A DNA stretch of 44,753 nucleotides, taken from the IMG/VR virus record IMGVR_UViG_3300009158_001631, positions 1 through 44,753 of that record. One strand, given 5' to 3'. The stretch comes from a virus. The notes under the pieces are model-generated. The model did not search any database. It was not told the DNA's origin and saw nothing but the letters and a program-made list of their open reading frames with translations. Position 1 is the first letter of the stretch. Each line of letters begins with the position of its first letter. Both the position numbers and the translations under genes were made by a program. This document shows positions 9,481 through 18,753 of this stretch, piece by piece.

Positions 9481-12400
9481 TGTTAACAGCAGCACCTGAA
9501 ACAATAACTACTCTAAATCAATCTCAATCAATATCTATGCAAAATGGATGCTGGGTTGAATATAATATGAATGCATTGATTGATGGGGCAAAGATTGATG
9601 ATCCAAACGGTGTACTCACTGTAACAAAAACAGACCAAGCATCGGGATACACATACAAGCCATTTGAAAAGCTATTCCCAGTGTCATCAATTCTTGATCC
9701 AAGAAGACCTAAATTGGCAGGAATTAAATATATGATTGCTGGTGACCCAAGCCTAACTAAAGATGCAGCATCAGGCGTAGTAGATAAGTATAAGACTGCA
9801 GCAAATTTTCCATCTAGATTATATTTTTCAGGATCTAAGATGGTTTACAAATATTGGGTAACCCCACAAGCAGCAGCGGGATCAACATCATTATCTAATT
9901 GCGTATTGACTGCAGTATATCCAGCAGGCAAAACTGCAGTTACAAATAAGATAGTGGTTAAATTTGAAACGTCACACTCAAAACCAGTTAATTGGTCGCT
10001 TAAGCTAATAGGACTTACTGGGACTGAATTTCCAGTGGTATCAAACATTCTAGTAACAGATGCCATGAATGGCGTAGTAAATCTGTATTGGAACGGAACA
10101 GCGTGGACAACAACAGAATTTACAACTCCTTCTGCAGGAGTTGATTTAAGCGGACTTAAACTAGAGATATCTTCATTAGATACCGCAGGCGGGTTTGTAG
10201 GAGTAATAGAGCTATCACCTAGATATGTAGTAGATATTACAAGCAGATTAGTTTCAATGACTATAAACAAGTCTTCATCAGACGACGTATCTGGAATAAT
10301 TCCAGTAGGAGATGTCACATCCAACTCTATATTCTTAGATATAAATGGATACGACAGAGCATACGAATCTTATGACAAAAGCGTAGCATTTAATAAAAAC
10401 AAATTTAATTTATACAAAGACGTAATAATCAAGCCATTTGTAAAAATTGGATCAGACAAGATTAGCCTAGGCGTGTTTTACACAGAATCATTTTCAGTAA
10501 GCGAGTTCGGAGATATTAGTCTGACTGGCCTTGATGGAGCTAAGGAGCTACAATACATTAAGCCACCAGATATTGTTTGTGACAACATGACATCGGTTGC
10601 TATTATAAGAAGGCTACTAGATTCAGTTGGATTTACTAATTATAACTTTAACCTTACGACTACAGATACAACTGTTATAACACCATATCACTGGTATACA
10701 GATAATAGCAAGACGGTATGGCAACACATACAAGATCTTTGTAAAGACACACAGATGATAGCAACGTTTGACGAGTTTGATGTTTTACAATTTTACCCAA
10801 GAGACTATATATTTAAAGCAGACAAGCAAACTAGCTTTAAACTAAGAGACAGAAATATAGGATCTAATCTTGCAAATATTTCTTCTATTTCAGTTGAAAA
10901 TGTTCCATCGGTTAAAGCCGTTAAGATAGTTTATACACCTCAGCTTGTAAGTTCATACAGAGGAACAGGAGAAAATTTATATGATGCCCCAGTCATAACA
11001 CTAGGAGCATCTGCTATAGTAAATAACATTCTGCCAACACAGCCGTCTTATACAAACAACTCAGGAGAGGTTGCAAGCAAGGGAATAGTCTCTTGTGAAC
11101 CAGTAGTAATTTCTGGACTAGGTTCAGCTCAATATACATTTAGCGGGTATCTTGTTATAGAAAAAGAAATAATAGAATATGATGCCATAGAATACAGCTA
11201 CACAGAGATAGGCACTGGAACTACAAAGTATAAATGGATTGCAACAGATTCTGATGTTGCTAAATTTCAAGGTCTTGCTACCCCATCATCATTTAAACCA
11301 ACTAACAATTATAGAATTAAAACAAGAAATGCATTTGGTGTACTTGGGCCAGTAACCGCTTCTTACACCCAAGCAGCAATGGACAAAGACATGACACACC
11401 TTTTAGGAAACTCCGATGACGGATGGACACAAAAAGAATGGAACTCAGAAACTGGAGTATTTACAGATAGCCCAGGTTCAATGTTAACCACAAGCATTCC
11501 ACAATATGATCCGAATGGCTCAGACGGACAAAGGCTTTTGTATAATGGAGTTTCAAGATCAATGGCTACAATATTTGCCAAAGACGTTAAGTATGTACCA
11601 AGTTCTGATCCAGCAAAGCCAACTGATGATAAATACATACCTAATACGATATATAAGATAGCAACTGCTGAAGCCCAATACAGCTCAGGGTCAGACAATG
11701 CATTTGTTATTGGGGCTAACATGTATTTCCCATTAATGGTAGACAAAGACACAAAAAAACAAACAGGTAATCAGATGACAATTGCTGGAATTGCATTTTC
11801 ATTAAGTGCAGACAACAAAAGCGGATACCTTTTGTCCATAGGAACTTCTCAGAATAACAACGGAGATAAGACATACAGAGATGTTAATTTCTATAAGATA
11901 GTTGCTGGCAAGCCTGTGGCCATGATAACAAGCCAAAAAGACGCAGACGGAACTATTATAACAAACATAAATGGCGGAGATTTATATAAGGTTGAAATTA
12001 AAGCAATGACGATTATGAATGGCTCTACAGAAAATAGAGTATTTAAAATTTCATTAAATGGAAAGATAATAGGAGTTACAGATTCTTCACCACTTACCCT
12101 TACAAATAAAATAGGAATAGCCTCATTACAGGGAACAACATCATTTGATTATGTTTACACAGCAAGCATTACAAAAGAAGACTTTGGATCCACTACTTCA
12201 TTTGATGCTTATGCAGGATTTCTTTCAACCAACTCGTCCATGGTAAAATCATTTAGCGATTTTATATTTAATAAGAGTGATAAGCCAAAGACAGATGTAT
12301 GGCTAAGAGAGTTCGGTCCAGTTGCCCGTGAGCTAAGAAGAATAACTGGAAGATACACAAACTCTCCAGGCTATCCCCTATATCCAGTAATAGTTCAAAA

Positions 12401-12896
12401 CAATGACGTAACCCTGGTAGGATCTTCCCTTGACCCATTTACAATGGACGTATTTGTTATGAATAATACTGGAACGTTTACCGACCTTGCCAATGGTCAG
12501 CAAAAATCATTTGTTATTGTGGGTAATCAAATAACCCCATCAGACTCATTTGAATACATTGATCCTAAGCTTACCGATGCAGATAGGGCGGAAGAAGTTG
12601 CATTTGACTCCCTATGGATACAAAAAGAAACAGAGGCAGCCAAGCTATCTGAGTGGATTACAAAACAATGGGCTAAGCAACAAAAGGTTGTCAGCATAGA
12701 GACATTTATTAATCCTTTAATACAGATAGGCGATGTAGTTGAAATATCATATCCTAAAAACCAGCTTTATTCCTCAGAAGACGTAACCCCCCCATACCCA
12801 GTAGGGAAATATGTTGTTCTCACAGTAGAAAATAGCTATGATGACCAAAGCGCACCTGTCACAAATTTAATGTGCAGATCGATTTATACTGGATGA
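9480..12896 (+). CDS. Large tail tip / baseplate hub protein
   Basis: A 1138-residue protein starting at ATG 9480, overlapping the upstream TAA (TAATG); a start further upstream would only add residues that duplicate the neighbour. The N-terminal half, with segments such as VVDITSRLVSMTINKSSSDD and a hub-like block about residues 260-470, resembles tail-associated hub proteins of long-tailed phages. Residues about 740-920 form a beta-rich block ending in KISLNGKIIGVTDSSPLTL, like a concanavalin/LamG fold that often binds carbohydrate. The C-terminal part carries a further beta domain. It probably forms the tail tip that first meets the host surface. Domain names are from pattern, not alignment. 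Confidence 0.65.
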   Translation: MLTAAPETITTLNQSQSISMQNGCWVEYNMNALIDGAKIDDPNGVLTVTKTDQASGYTYKPFEKLFPVSSILDPRRPKLAGIKYMIAGDPSLTKDAASGVVDKYKTAANFPSRLYFSGSKMVYKYWVTPQAAAGSTSLSNCVLTAVYPAGKTAVTNKIVVKFETSHSKPVNWSLKLIGLTGTEFPVVSNILVTDAMNGVVNLYWNGTAWTTTEFTTPSAGVDLSGLKLEISSLDTAGGFVGVIELSPRYVVDITSRLVSMTINKSSSDDVSGIIPVGDVTSNSIFLDINGYDRAYESYDKSVAFNKNKFNLYKDVIIKPFVKIGSDKISLGVFYTESFSVSEFGDISLTGLDGAKELQYIKPPDIVCDNMTSVAIIRRLLDSVGFTNYNFNLTTTDTTVITPYHWYTDNSKTVWQHIQDLCKDTQMIATFDEFDVLQFYPRDYIFKADKQTSFKLRDRNIGSNLANISSISVENVPSVKAVKIVYTPQLVSSYRGTGENLYDAPVITLGASAIVNNILPTQPSYTNNSGEVASKGIVSCEPVVISGLGSAQYTFSGYLVIEKEIIEYDAIEYSYTEIGTGTTKYKWIATDSDVAKFQGLATPSSFKPTNNYRIKTRNAFGVLGPVTASYTQAAMDKDMTHLLGNSDDGWTQKEWNSETGVFTDSPGSMLTTSIPQYDPNGSDGQRLLYNGVSRSMATIFAKDVKYVPSSDPAKPTDDKYIPNTIYKIATAEAQYSSGSDNAFVIGANMYFPLMVDKDTKKQTGNQMTIAGIAFSLSADNKSGYLLSIGTSQNNNGDKTYRDVNFYKIVAGKPVAMITSQKDADGTIITNINGGDLYKVEIKAMTIMNGSTENRVFKISLNGKIIGVTDSSPLTLTNKIGIASLQGTTSFDYVYTASITKEDFGSTTSFDAYAGFLSTNSSMVKSFSDFIFNKSDKPKTDVWLREFGPVARELRRITGRYTNSPGYPLYPVIVQNNDVTLVGSSLDPFTMDVFVMNNTGTFTDLANGQQKSFVIVGNQITPSDSFEYIDPKLTDADRAEEVAFDSLWIQKETEAAKLSEWITKQWAKQQKVVSIETFINPLIQIGDVVEISYPKNQLYSSEDVTPPYPVGKYVVLTVENSYDDQSAPVTNLMCRSIYTG

Positions 12897-12898
12897 AA

Positions 12899-12913
12899 TG
12901 GTAGAATGTTAAT
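12899..12913 (+). promoter_or_regulatory. Extended -10 promoter giving a leaderless mRNA
   Basis: TG-G-TAGAAT occupies 12899-12907, followed by GTTAAT and then ATG at 12914. The start codon lies 7 nt past the -10 box, where transcription would begin, so the mRNA would have no leader. No good -35 is visible. The same layout precedes the genes at 32086, 37707 and 39319. Confidence 0.6.
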
Positions 12914-13276
12914 ATGAGTAACCAAAAACAACAAGCATCTAAATCACCTAAAGCCAAAAAGCTATTATTATTTCCAGGAGATAAGCTTATAGAGGTCCTT
13001 AACCCAGACCTGTATCTAATTGTAGATCCGTCTACTTTAACTCAAGCAGAGATTCAAGGTATACAGGATGACAATGAAGCATTTATAGATGATGTTGAAG
13101 AAGAAATTGAAGATGACCCACTTGCTGGTCTTGGTGCTCCAAACCTAGAGGATATAACTTTAATAAGTAAAACGCTTGTAACAGATGGAAATAAAAATCA
13201 ATACGTAGAATTTAAATTTAATGTAAAAAATCATGTCGGAGCAGAAGTAGTAGGAGTAAATGGATATGGACAATAA
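12914..13276 (+). CDS. Small acidic tail-module protein of unknown function
   Basis: A 120-residue protein with a basic N-terminus (KSPKAKKLLLFPGDKLIEV), an acidic middle (DDVEEEIEDDPLAG) and a beta-type C-terminal segment. I do not recognise the family. It sits between the tail hub and a baseplate/fibre gene and overlaps the latter, so a role in tail tip assembly or as a small virion part is plausible. It appears to start a new transcript from a leaderless promoter, letting it and the fibre genes be expressed apart from the upstream tail genes. Confidence 0.6.
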   Translation: MSNQKQQASKSPKAKKLLLFPGDKLIEVLNPDLYLIVDPSTLTQAEIQGIQDDNEAFIDDVEEEIEDDPLAGLGAPNLEDITLISKTLVTDGNKNQYVEFKFNVKNHVGAEVVGVNGYGQ

Positions 13277-14222
13277 CTTATTGTTACAAGGAGAGTACCG
13301 CTTTTATGAAGACGGGAAAGAAATTTATAGATCTAAAAACATTCTCACCAAGTTTGGTAAGAGATATATAACCCAGTACCTGGCAGGGCAAGCAACAACA
13401 AACAATAAAGACATAGCTGTTGGAATAGGCTCAACCGTTGCATCAGAAAACAATACAGGATTAGACTTTGAATTTTATAGATCACAGGTAAATATTTCAA
13501 GTGTTAATATACAGACAAGCACAACATCAGGATTAAGCACCTATGGAGTTGTTTACAAAACAACCCTACCAGTAGATGTTTCTGGAATTGTTTCTGAAAT
13601 TGGTTTATTCCCAAGTGTCACACTTGGGTCAACAGACTATGCAAGCAAATCTATATCAACATTTTCAGATTATCAGCAATGGACAAATGATGACGGGTCC
13701 TATTCAACAGCAGTTACTTCTCCAACTCCAAGAATTGGAGCAAATCATTTATCATTAACAGCAGCAGCTTCAAATAGTAAACAGTATTCATCCAGCATAG
13801 ATATAGACATAAATGGGTATAGCCCAAATGACAGTCTTACACTTGCATATGTTCAAAGCGATTTAAATCTAGACTATGTATTTGTTAGATTCTATAGCTC
13901 TTCTACTAATTATTATGAAATTAGATATGCTGGAGACCCAGCAATTGGAAGCAAGATTAAACAATTAACTTTAAACAACTTGTACTCAAGTGGGTTTGGC
14001 GCTGGAACTCCAGACAACTCTTCAATAATTAAAGTATCGGTTGGAGCAAAAGCAAAATCTTCAGGCTCAACAAATGTATTATTTGATGGGCTTAGAATTA
14101 ATGATGAAGATTCATTTAGATCAGATTATGGTCTTATTAGCAGATCTGTTCTTACAGACCCAATAATAAAATCAATCGGAAGACAGATGGATATAGAATA
14201 TAGATTAGGGTTAAACTTCTAA
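13266..14222 (+). CDS. Baseplate / fibre-associated structural protein
   Basis: A protein of 318 residues that starts MDNNLLLQGEYRFYEDGK. ATG 13266 is chosen because AGGAG (13252-13256) is 9 bases upstream; an ATG at 13260 in the same frame is too close to it. The N-terminal third (YRSKNILTKFGKRYITQYLA, then a Gly-rich turn region) resembles baseplate proteins that carry fibres, and residues about 130-280 form a Ser/Tyr-rich beta domain like a carbohydrate-binding or jelly-roll module. It is followed one base later by the S74 fibre gene. The role is inferred from context. Confidence 0.6.
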   Translation: MDNNLLLQGEYRFYEDGKEIYRSKNILTKFGKRYITQYLAGQATTNNKDIAVGIGSTVASENNTGLDFEFYRSQVNISSVNIQTSTTSGLSTYGVVYKTTLPVDVSGIVSEIGLFPSVTLGSTDYASKSISTFSDYQQWTNDDGSYSTAVTSPTPRIGANHLSLTAAASNSKQYSSSIDIDINGYSPNDSLTLAYVQSDLNLDYVFVRFYSSSTNYYEIRYAGDPAIGSKIKQLTLNNLYSSGFGAGTPDNSSIIKVSVGAKAKSSGSTNVLFDGLRINDEDSFRSDYGLISRSVLTDPIIKSIGRQMDIEYRLGLNF

Positions 14223-14223
14223 A

Positions 14224-17040
14224 ATGCCAACGACAGCTTCTTGGAAAGGATATACTCCGCCAGATTTAGAAAAAACTACAACACAATCAGCGGATGCTGC
14301 TAAATCTGCACCTACAGGATCTTACGATAAAATAATTAGACTTCCTCTTGTTAAAGACAAGAAATACAGATTTTGGTTTACATACTTATATGAAGATGCA
14401 GAAACAAAAGAATTAACTGAAGGACAGCGTTCTCCAATTGTAGAGCTTGGATTTGATATTCCAAACCTAACTAAGCCAGTTATAAATTTAAGCATAACTG
14501 CATCATACAGAGCGTATGGAATTAAGTTTGACAATGATCCATTAAGCATACAAGAAGATGTTGTTGTTTATGAAAGCTTGTCTGCTGATTTTTCTGCTCC
14601 ATATATTGTTTATGTAGGAAATTCTACTAACATAACAATCCAGACTGGGAGTACGGCACAAAGATGGGTTAAGGTTGTAGTTAGAGATAAATGGCTTGAT
14701 ACAAATAGATCAGAGTCTCCTATATTAACAGTTACTCCTCTTAATCCAGATCCAGATACTACCTACACTGTTGCAAACCCAACAAGCACTTCTGCGTCAG
14801 CATCAATTGATCCAAAAGATTTAAGCGGATTTAGCGTAGCATCAAACATAACATGGGCGGTAGCAACAGATACAAAGACAGCTGGGTATGCACTAAGATG
14901 GTCTACAACAAACCCAGCAACGGGCACACCACTGTGGGAGTATGCTTCAGTTTCTGGTAGAACAACCAATACCTACAGCGCAACGGGATTAATTCCAAAT
15001 ACAACATATTATTATCAGGTTGCAGCAAAAACACCTTACGACACCACTAACTGGACTGGCGCAGCAACAAGCACATTTATAGCTTCAGATGCAGATGGAA
15101 CAGCAGCAGGAGCTCTTGCAAGACTTAAATCTTTTATAGCAATCGGCGGAGCAACCCAAGACCTTTTTAAAATAGGAACAGGAATTGCTCAAAGCATTAA
15201 TTTAAATACAGAGCCTTTAGCAAGCCCAACATTAACAGCAGGAACCTATCACGGAATTTTATTAAACAAGTCCACAACAAATGTTGGTAATAATTTTTGG
15301 CTAACTACAGGACAATTTAGAGTAGGAAACTCTAGCGAGTTCCTTTATTGGAACGGTACTGACCTCTACCTAACTGGAAGCATTGAAGCTACTGGAGGCA
15401 AATTTACAGGCAACGTTCAGCTTGCAATTCCAACAGGAGGCACTACAAGCGGAAGCCTTTATGCAGGAGCATCCGCAACATCAGGAGCTCGCTTAAGATT
15501 AAATAGCGAAGGCCTATTTGCGTATAACGGACTAGTCACAGATGCAACAGTTTCAATTACAAAAGACGGAACGATTGATGCTCGTAAGGGATATATCGGA
15601 GGATGGACAATTGATGGAAGTGCACAAACTACAGGAACTATTTCAAAAAACAATACCATTTTAGATAGTAATGGTAATATTTCAGTTGGAGATAAAACTG
15701 GAACATTGGCATCTGCAGTTAGATTAAGCGCAACAGATACAACTTATCGAATTTGGGTTGGCTCCACATCATCATCAAATGCTCCTTTCAGAGTTTCTAC
15801 AACTGGAGTTCTAACAGCAGCAGGAGCTATATTTACAGGCTCTCCACAAATTGAAGGATATGCAAAAACAACAGATCTAACAGCTCTAAGCACATCGCTA
15901 AGCACCTCGGTTGGAGCAAAGAATGCTACATTTGCACAAGCAACTACACCTACTGCAACAAAGGTAGGAGACATATGGATCGACACTGGCCAGGGTAATA
16001 TAATAAAAACTTGGACAGGATCTGTATGGACACAAAGAACTGATACTTCATATGCAACCAAAGCAGCTGTAGACGCAAAGCTAACTGCAGGTGGGTATCT
16101 TGTTGCTAATGCTGAAAATCAAGTTACATCTATAACATCTAATGGTATTACAATAACTTCAACAGGGTTTAAGATAAATACAGATACTACAGCTACAGCA
16201 GGTGCAAATATGGTTATATTAAATAGCCAAGGCATTGCTTCGTATAACAGCGCTGGAGCAGTAATGTTTTCAATCAACTCCAATGGAAACGCAGTATTTA
16301 ACGGAAATATATCTGGAGCAAGTGGAACATTTGGTGGAAGACTAGCTGTAAATACATCATCAGATACAGCTGCATATATTGATTCAGCAGGAAGCCTAAG
16401 CGGAGTAACTGGATTAGTTGTAGGATCAATTGGATTTAAAAATACATCTATTGGAGGATGGACATCTCATTGTTATCCATACATGCCAGGCGCTCCAAAT
16501 ATTGATCTGGGAACAAGAACATACAGATGGAATGACTTAAGAATAAGCGGAAACGTAATGGTTGGACACTCAGGTGCAGATAATGATGACAACGGAACTA
16601 CAGTAAAAACTAAACTACTTTCTGGCGGAAATATATACGCTAATGCATTAGGTACGGCAACTACCGCAAACTTTATAACACAGTCAAGCGGATTTTTAAG
16701 AGTAAACACATCTTCAAGTAGAAGGTACAAAACTGATATTGTTGATATAGATACCATAGACGCATTAAATCCAGAAAATCTATTAAATATTCCAGTTAGA
16801 GCCTTTAAATATAACGCAGAGCACCTTTCGGAATCTGATCAAAGATTCGGAGTCCTAATGCCTGGATTTATAGCAGAAGAAGTTGAATTGGTATATCCAT
16901 CTGCTGTAGACTATAATGATGATGGAACCCCAGAGAGATGGAACACAAACATTATAATTCCAGGAATGCTATCTCTAATACAAAAACAAAGCCTGGAAAT
17001 CATTAATTTAAAACAAAGACTTGACGCTATAGGTGCTTAA
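14224..17040 (+). CDS. Tail fibre with FN3 domain and S74 self-cleaving chaperone
   Basis: A 938-residue fibre. Residues about 200-285 form a fibronectin type III-like domain (NTYSATGLIPNTTYYYQVAA). The centre holds repeated beta-solenoid-like segments with recurring GGWT and GKFTGN-type turns. The C-terminal 110 residues are a peptidase S74 intramolecular chaperone: S831 and K836 in SSRRYKTDI have the five-residue spacing of the catalytic Ser-Lys pair, and the end contains the usual EEVELVYPSAV and a helical tail. S74 domains fold the trimeric fibre and then cut themselves off, so the mature protein should lack these residues. Likely the receptor-binding fibre. Confidence 0.9.
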   Translation: MPTTASWKGYTPPDLEKTTTQSADAAKSAPTGSYDKIIRLPLVKDKKYRFWFTYLYEDAETKELTEGQRSPIVELGFDIPNLTKPVINLSITASYRAYGIKFDNDPLSIQEDVVVYESLSADFSAPYIVYVGNSTNITIQTGSTAQRWVKVVVRDKWLDTNRSESPILTVTPLNPDPDTTYTVANPTSTSASASIDPKDLSGFSVASNITWAVATDTKTAGYALRWSTTNPATGTPLWEYASVSGRTTNTYSATGLIPNTTYYYQVAAKTPYDTTNWTGAATSTFIASDADGTAAGALARLKSFIAIGGATQDLFKIGTGIAQSINLNTEPLASPTLTAGTYHGILLNKSTTNVGNNFWLTTGQFRVGNSSEFLYWNGTDLYLTGSIEATGGKFTGNVQLAIPTGGTTSGSLYAGASATSGARLRLNSEGLFAYNGLVTDATVSITKDGTIDARKGYIGGWTIDGSAQTTGTISKNNTILDSNGNISVGDKTGTLASAVRLSATDTTYRIWVGSTSSSNAPFRVSTTGVLTAAGAIFTGSPQIEGYAKTTDLTALSTSLSTSVGAKNATFAQATTPTATKVGDIWIDTGQGNIIKTWTGSVWTQRTDTSYATKAAVDAKLTAGGYLVANAENQVTSITSNGITITSTGFKINTDTTATAGANMVILNSQGIASYNSAGAVMFSINSNGNAVFNGNISGASGTFGGRLAVNTSSDTAAYIDSAGSLSGVTGLVVGSIGFKNTSIGGWTSHCYPYMPGAPNIDLGTRTYRWNDLRISGNVMVGHSGADNDDNGTTVKTKLLSGGNIYANALGTATTANFITQSSGFLRVNTSSSRRYKTDIVDIDTIDALNPENLLNIPVRAFKYNAEHLSESDQRFGVLMPGFIAEEVELVYPSAVDYNDDGTPERWNTNIIIPGMLSLIQKQSLEIINLKQRLDAIGA

Positions 17041-17049
17041 TGGTATCCT
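17041..17049 (+). promoter_or_regulatory. Weak extended -10 element upstream of small coiled-coil gene
   Basis: TG-G-TATCCT begins at the base after the fibre stop. The start would be near 17056, leaving a leader with AAAGGAA before ATG 17074. The box departs from consensus at two positions and no clear -35 is seen, so it may be only a weak internal promoter. Confidence 0.3.
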
Positions 17050-17073
17050 TGATCTAAATAGAAAAGGAATAAA

Positions 17074-17232
17074 ATGGATAAAGTAGAACTAGTAGTACAG
17101 GCATTACAGCAAAGAATTGGCGAGGTCGTCTCACAATATGAGACTCATATTGCTGTTCTTCGTGCTGAGATTACTCAGCTAACAATAAGAATTCAAGAAA
17201 TGGAAGCTCCAAAGGAGCAACCAGAGGAGTAA
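17074..17232 (+). CDS. Small coiled-coil protein
   Basis: A 52-residue protein (MDKVELVVQALQQRIGEVV..., ending KEQPEE) preceded by a good AAAGGAA ribosome site. Residues about 3-42 have heptad-spaced leucine, isoleucine and valine and should form a coiled coil; there is no membrane segment. It lies between the fibre and another small structural-type gene, 2 bases from the latter. Possible roles are a fibre-assembly helper or a small virion protein. I do not recognise the family. Confidence 0.7.
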   Translation: MDKVELVVQALQQRIGEVVSQYETHIAVLRAEITQLTIRIQEMEAPKEQPEE

Positions 17233-17234
17233 AA

Positions 17235-17681
17235 ATGGTACAACTTACACCAACCAAGATATCAGCAGGAGATCCAGTAACCTCTGATTTGATTGCTGCA
17301 ATGATTCAAAATATAAATCTTCTTGCAGCACCCGCAGCACCTACTGTTATTAATATACAAAACGCTGGTGCCAATACTCCACCAGCTGCAGTATCTTCTA
17401 CAATAGTTGCTATTGCAGGAAGTAAGGCAATAAAGTCTGCAGGCGCTGGTACTACAACTACGGTATCTTTTGGAAAGAATGTTGAATTTACTTCAACTCC
17501 CAATGTGTGGGTTCAGATAAATACAATTGGACAAACTTCTCCATCCTGGGCAAACTCACAAGTTTTTCCACAAATAGAAAGTGTAACCTCAACAAGTGCA
17601 GTTATTAGATTTAGAACTGCTACTGCAAACACTACAGTTAAATATACATTGTTTGCTGCAGGAACATTAGTTACAAAATAA
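17235..17681 (+). CDS. Probable minor structural / fibre-tip protein
   Basis: A 148-residue protein with GAGGAG 5 bases before ATG. The N-terminal 50 residues (SAGDPVTSDLIAAMIQNIN...) resemble the virion-anchoring ends of phage fibre proteins, and the rest is a beta-rich domain (VSFGKNVEFTSTPNVWVQIN) similar in look to small receptor-binding or H-type lectin-like tips. It is the last gene of the tail module before a promoter-terminator border. Function inferred from place and composition. Confidence 0.55.
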   Translation: MVQLTPTKISAGDPVTSDLIAAMIQNINLLAAPAAPTVINIQNAGANTPPAAVSSTIVAIAGSKAIKSAGAGTTTTVSFGKNVEFTSTPNVWVQINTIGQTSPSWANSQVFPQIESVTSTSAVIRFRTATANTTVKYTLFAAGTLVTK

Positions 17682-17685
17682 CCTC

Positions 17686-17724
17686 TTGACAAGCTAGGCC
17701 AATATGTTACAATAAATGTAACAT
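17686..17724 (+). promoter_or_regulatory. Consensus promoter overlapped by a palindromic operator
   Basis: TTGACA (17686-17691), a 16-base spacer and TACAAT (17708-17713) preceded by TG. A perfect inverted repeat, ATGTTACA (17704-17711) / TGTAACAT (17717-17724) with a 5-base centre, covers the -10 and the predicted start near 17720. A dimeric repressor could bind there and block transcription. The terminator at 17726-17750 lies immediately downstream. Confidence 0.65.
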
Positions 17725-17725
17725 C

Positions 17726-17750
17726 AAAGTCACGTACCCGTGACTTTTTT
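17726..17750 (+). terminator. Intrinsic terminator or attenuator at the tail/replication border
   Basis: A 9-bp perfect stem (AAAGTCACG / CGTGACTTT) with a TACC loop runs into six T residues (17745-17750). It can end the tail operon, but it is also only a few bases downstream of the start predicted for the promoter at 17686, so transcripts from that promoter would meet it at once. Such a layout recalls lambda pR'-tR', where antitermination sets downstream expression. Confidence 0.8.
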
Positions 17751-17767
17751 ACGTATTAAGGTAGACA

Positions 17768-18568
17768 ATGAGCAACGATTTAAAATGGATGCTTTCATCC
17801 GATCAGCAGTTTCCGTATCAAGATGACAAGATGATTGCCCTATGGTTTAAAGTAATGAAATGGTTTAAGCCAGACGTTGTTGATTACCTAGGTGATACAG
17901 ATGATCAGGCGTGTTATAGCAAGTATACAGAAGGAAGATCTGCAGAGTTCTTAAATTATCATAAGACTGAAAGCGGAGATTTAATTGTTCCAATGATGCG
18001 TCATGAAGCAAAGGGCGCTAGAGACTTCTATGCAAAGACAAGAGAGATGCTTCCAGATGCTCAACTGTTTTCTGCATTAGGCAACCATGACATTAGAGTC
18101 TTTAATTATGTAGATGCCAAGCTTCCAGAGTATATCAGTGAGGTTACACCAGAATCTTTATGGAGTCTAGACTCTTTGGGGTATGAATATATTTATTATA
18201 ATGAACTACCTAAGCGACGCTTTGGAGACATACACGTACACCACGGTCTTTCAATTGCAGCAACAGGATCAGTTAGAAAAGATGTAGAAGACCTACAGGT
18301 TTCTTTAATTCGTGGACACTCACACAGAATTGCTTCCCATATGGTAACATATGAACTTAGAAACAACGGCGAAGGAGAAACGCTTCGTGGATATGAAATC
18401 GGTCATATGTGTGATGAAAAGAGTGATGGAATGAAATACAGTCAGCATCACGACTGGCAAAAGGGATTTGCGGTAGCACATATTGTTAACGACTATCCTC
18501 ATATTCAAATGATTCATATTGCACCAGACTACTCTTGCGTTGTAGATGGAAAGTTGTTTACTTTATAA
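17768..18568 (+). CDS. Calcineurin-like metallophosphoesterase
   Basis: A 266-residue protein with all dinuclear-metal motifs in order: D12 (SSDQQFPYQDD), G42-D43 (YLGDTDD), G105-N106-H107-D108, H156/H158/H159 (IHVHHG) and G183-H184-S185-H186. The first motif has D-x-Q where cellular enzymes have D-x-H. Such enzymes hydrolyse phosphomono- or diesters; in phages the substrate is usually unknown, with nucleotide or nucleic-acid ends likely. It is the first gene of the DNA metabolism module, and its start has AAGG seven bases upstream. Overlaps the next gene by one base (TAATG). Confidence 0.9.
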   Translation: MSNDLKWMLSSDQQFPYQDDKMIALWFKVMKWFKPDVVDYLGDTDDQACYSKYTEGRSAEFLNYHKTESGDLIVPMMRHEAKGARDFYAKTREMLPDAQLFSALGNHDIRVFNYVDAKLPEYISEVTPESLWSLDSLGYEYIYYNELPKRRFGDIHVHHGLSIAATGSVRKDVEDLQVSLIRGHSHRIASHMVTYELRNNGEGETLRGYEIGHMCDEKSDGMKYSQHHDWQKGFAVAHIVNDYPHIQMIHIAPDYSCVVDGKLFTL

Positions 18569-18753
18569 TGTGGTGTGGAAAATGTAACGGTAGAGTTTTT
18601 GTAGATAGAGTTTTTTCTCAGAAACTACATATGGAATTATTCTGTATCATGTGCGGCAAACGCTGGATGTGCAATAAGGAAACGAGTGCTTTCGGAAAAT
18701 GGCTAGATCAAAAAGAGACAGCAAACCAAAAGTTTTACGGTATTTCTTCTTAA
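18568..18753 (+). CDS. Small zinc-ribbon protein
   Basis: A 61-residue protein starting at ATG 18568, overlapping the upstream TAA. Two CxxC pairs, CGKC at residues 3-6 and CIMCGKRWMC at about 27-36, should bind one zinc ion as a ribbon. Starting further upstream would run into the metallophosphoesterase. The gene also overlaps the next one by 55 bases. Probably a nucleic-acid or protein-binding regulator; no specific function recognised. Confidence 0.65.
   Translation: MWCGKCNGRVFVDRVFSQKLHMELFCIMCGKRWMCNKETSAFGKWLDQKETANQKFYGISS

Noticed and set aside
9845-10324. A 159-residue minus-strand open frame
   Set aside because: Antisense to the tail hub gene, with no ribosome site or conserved features; composition is that of a shadow frame.
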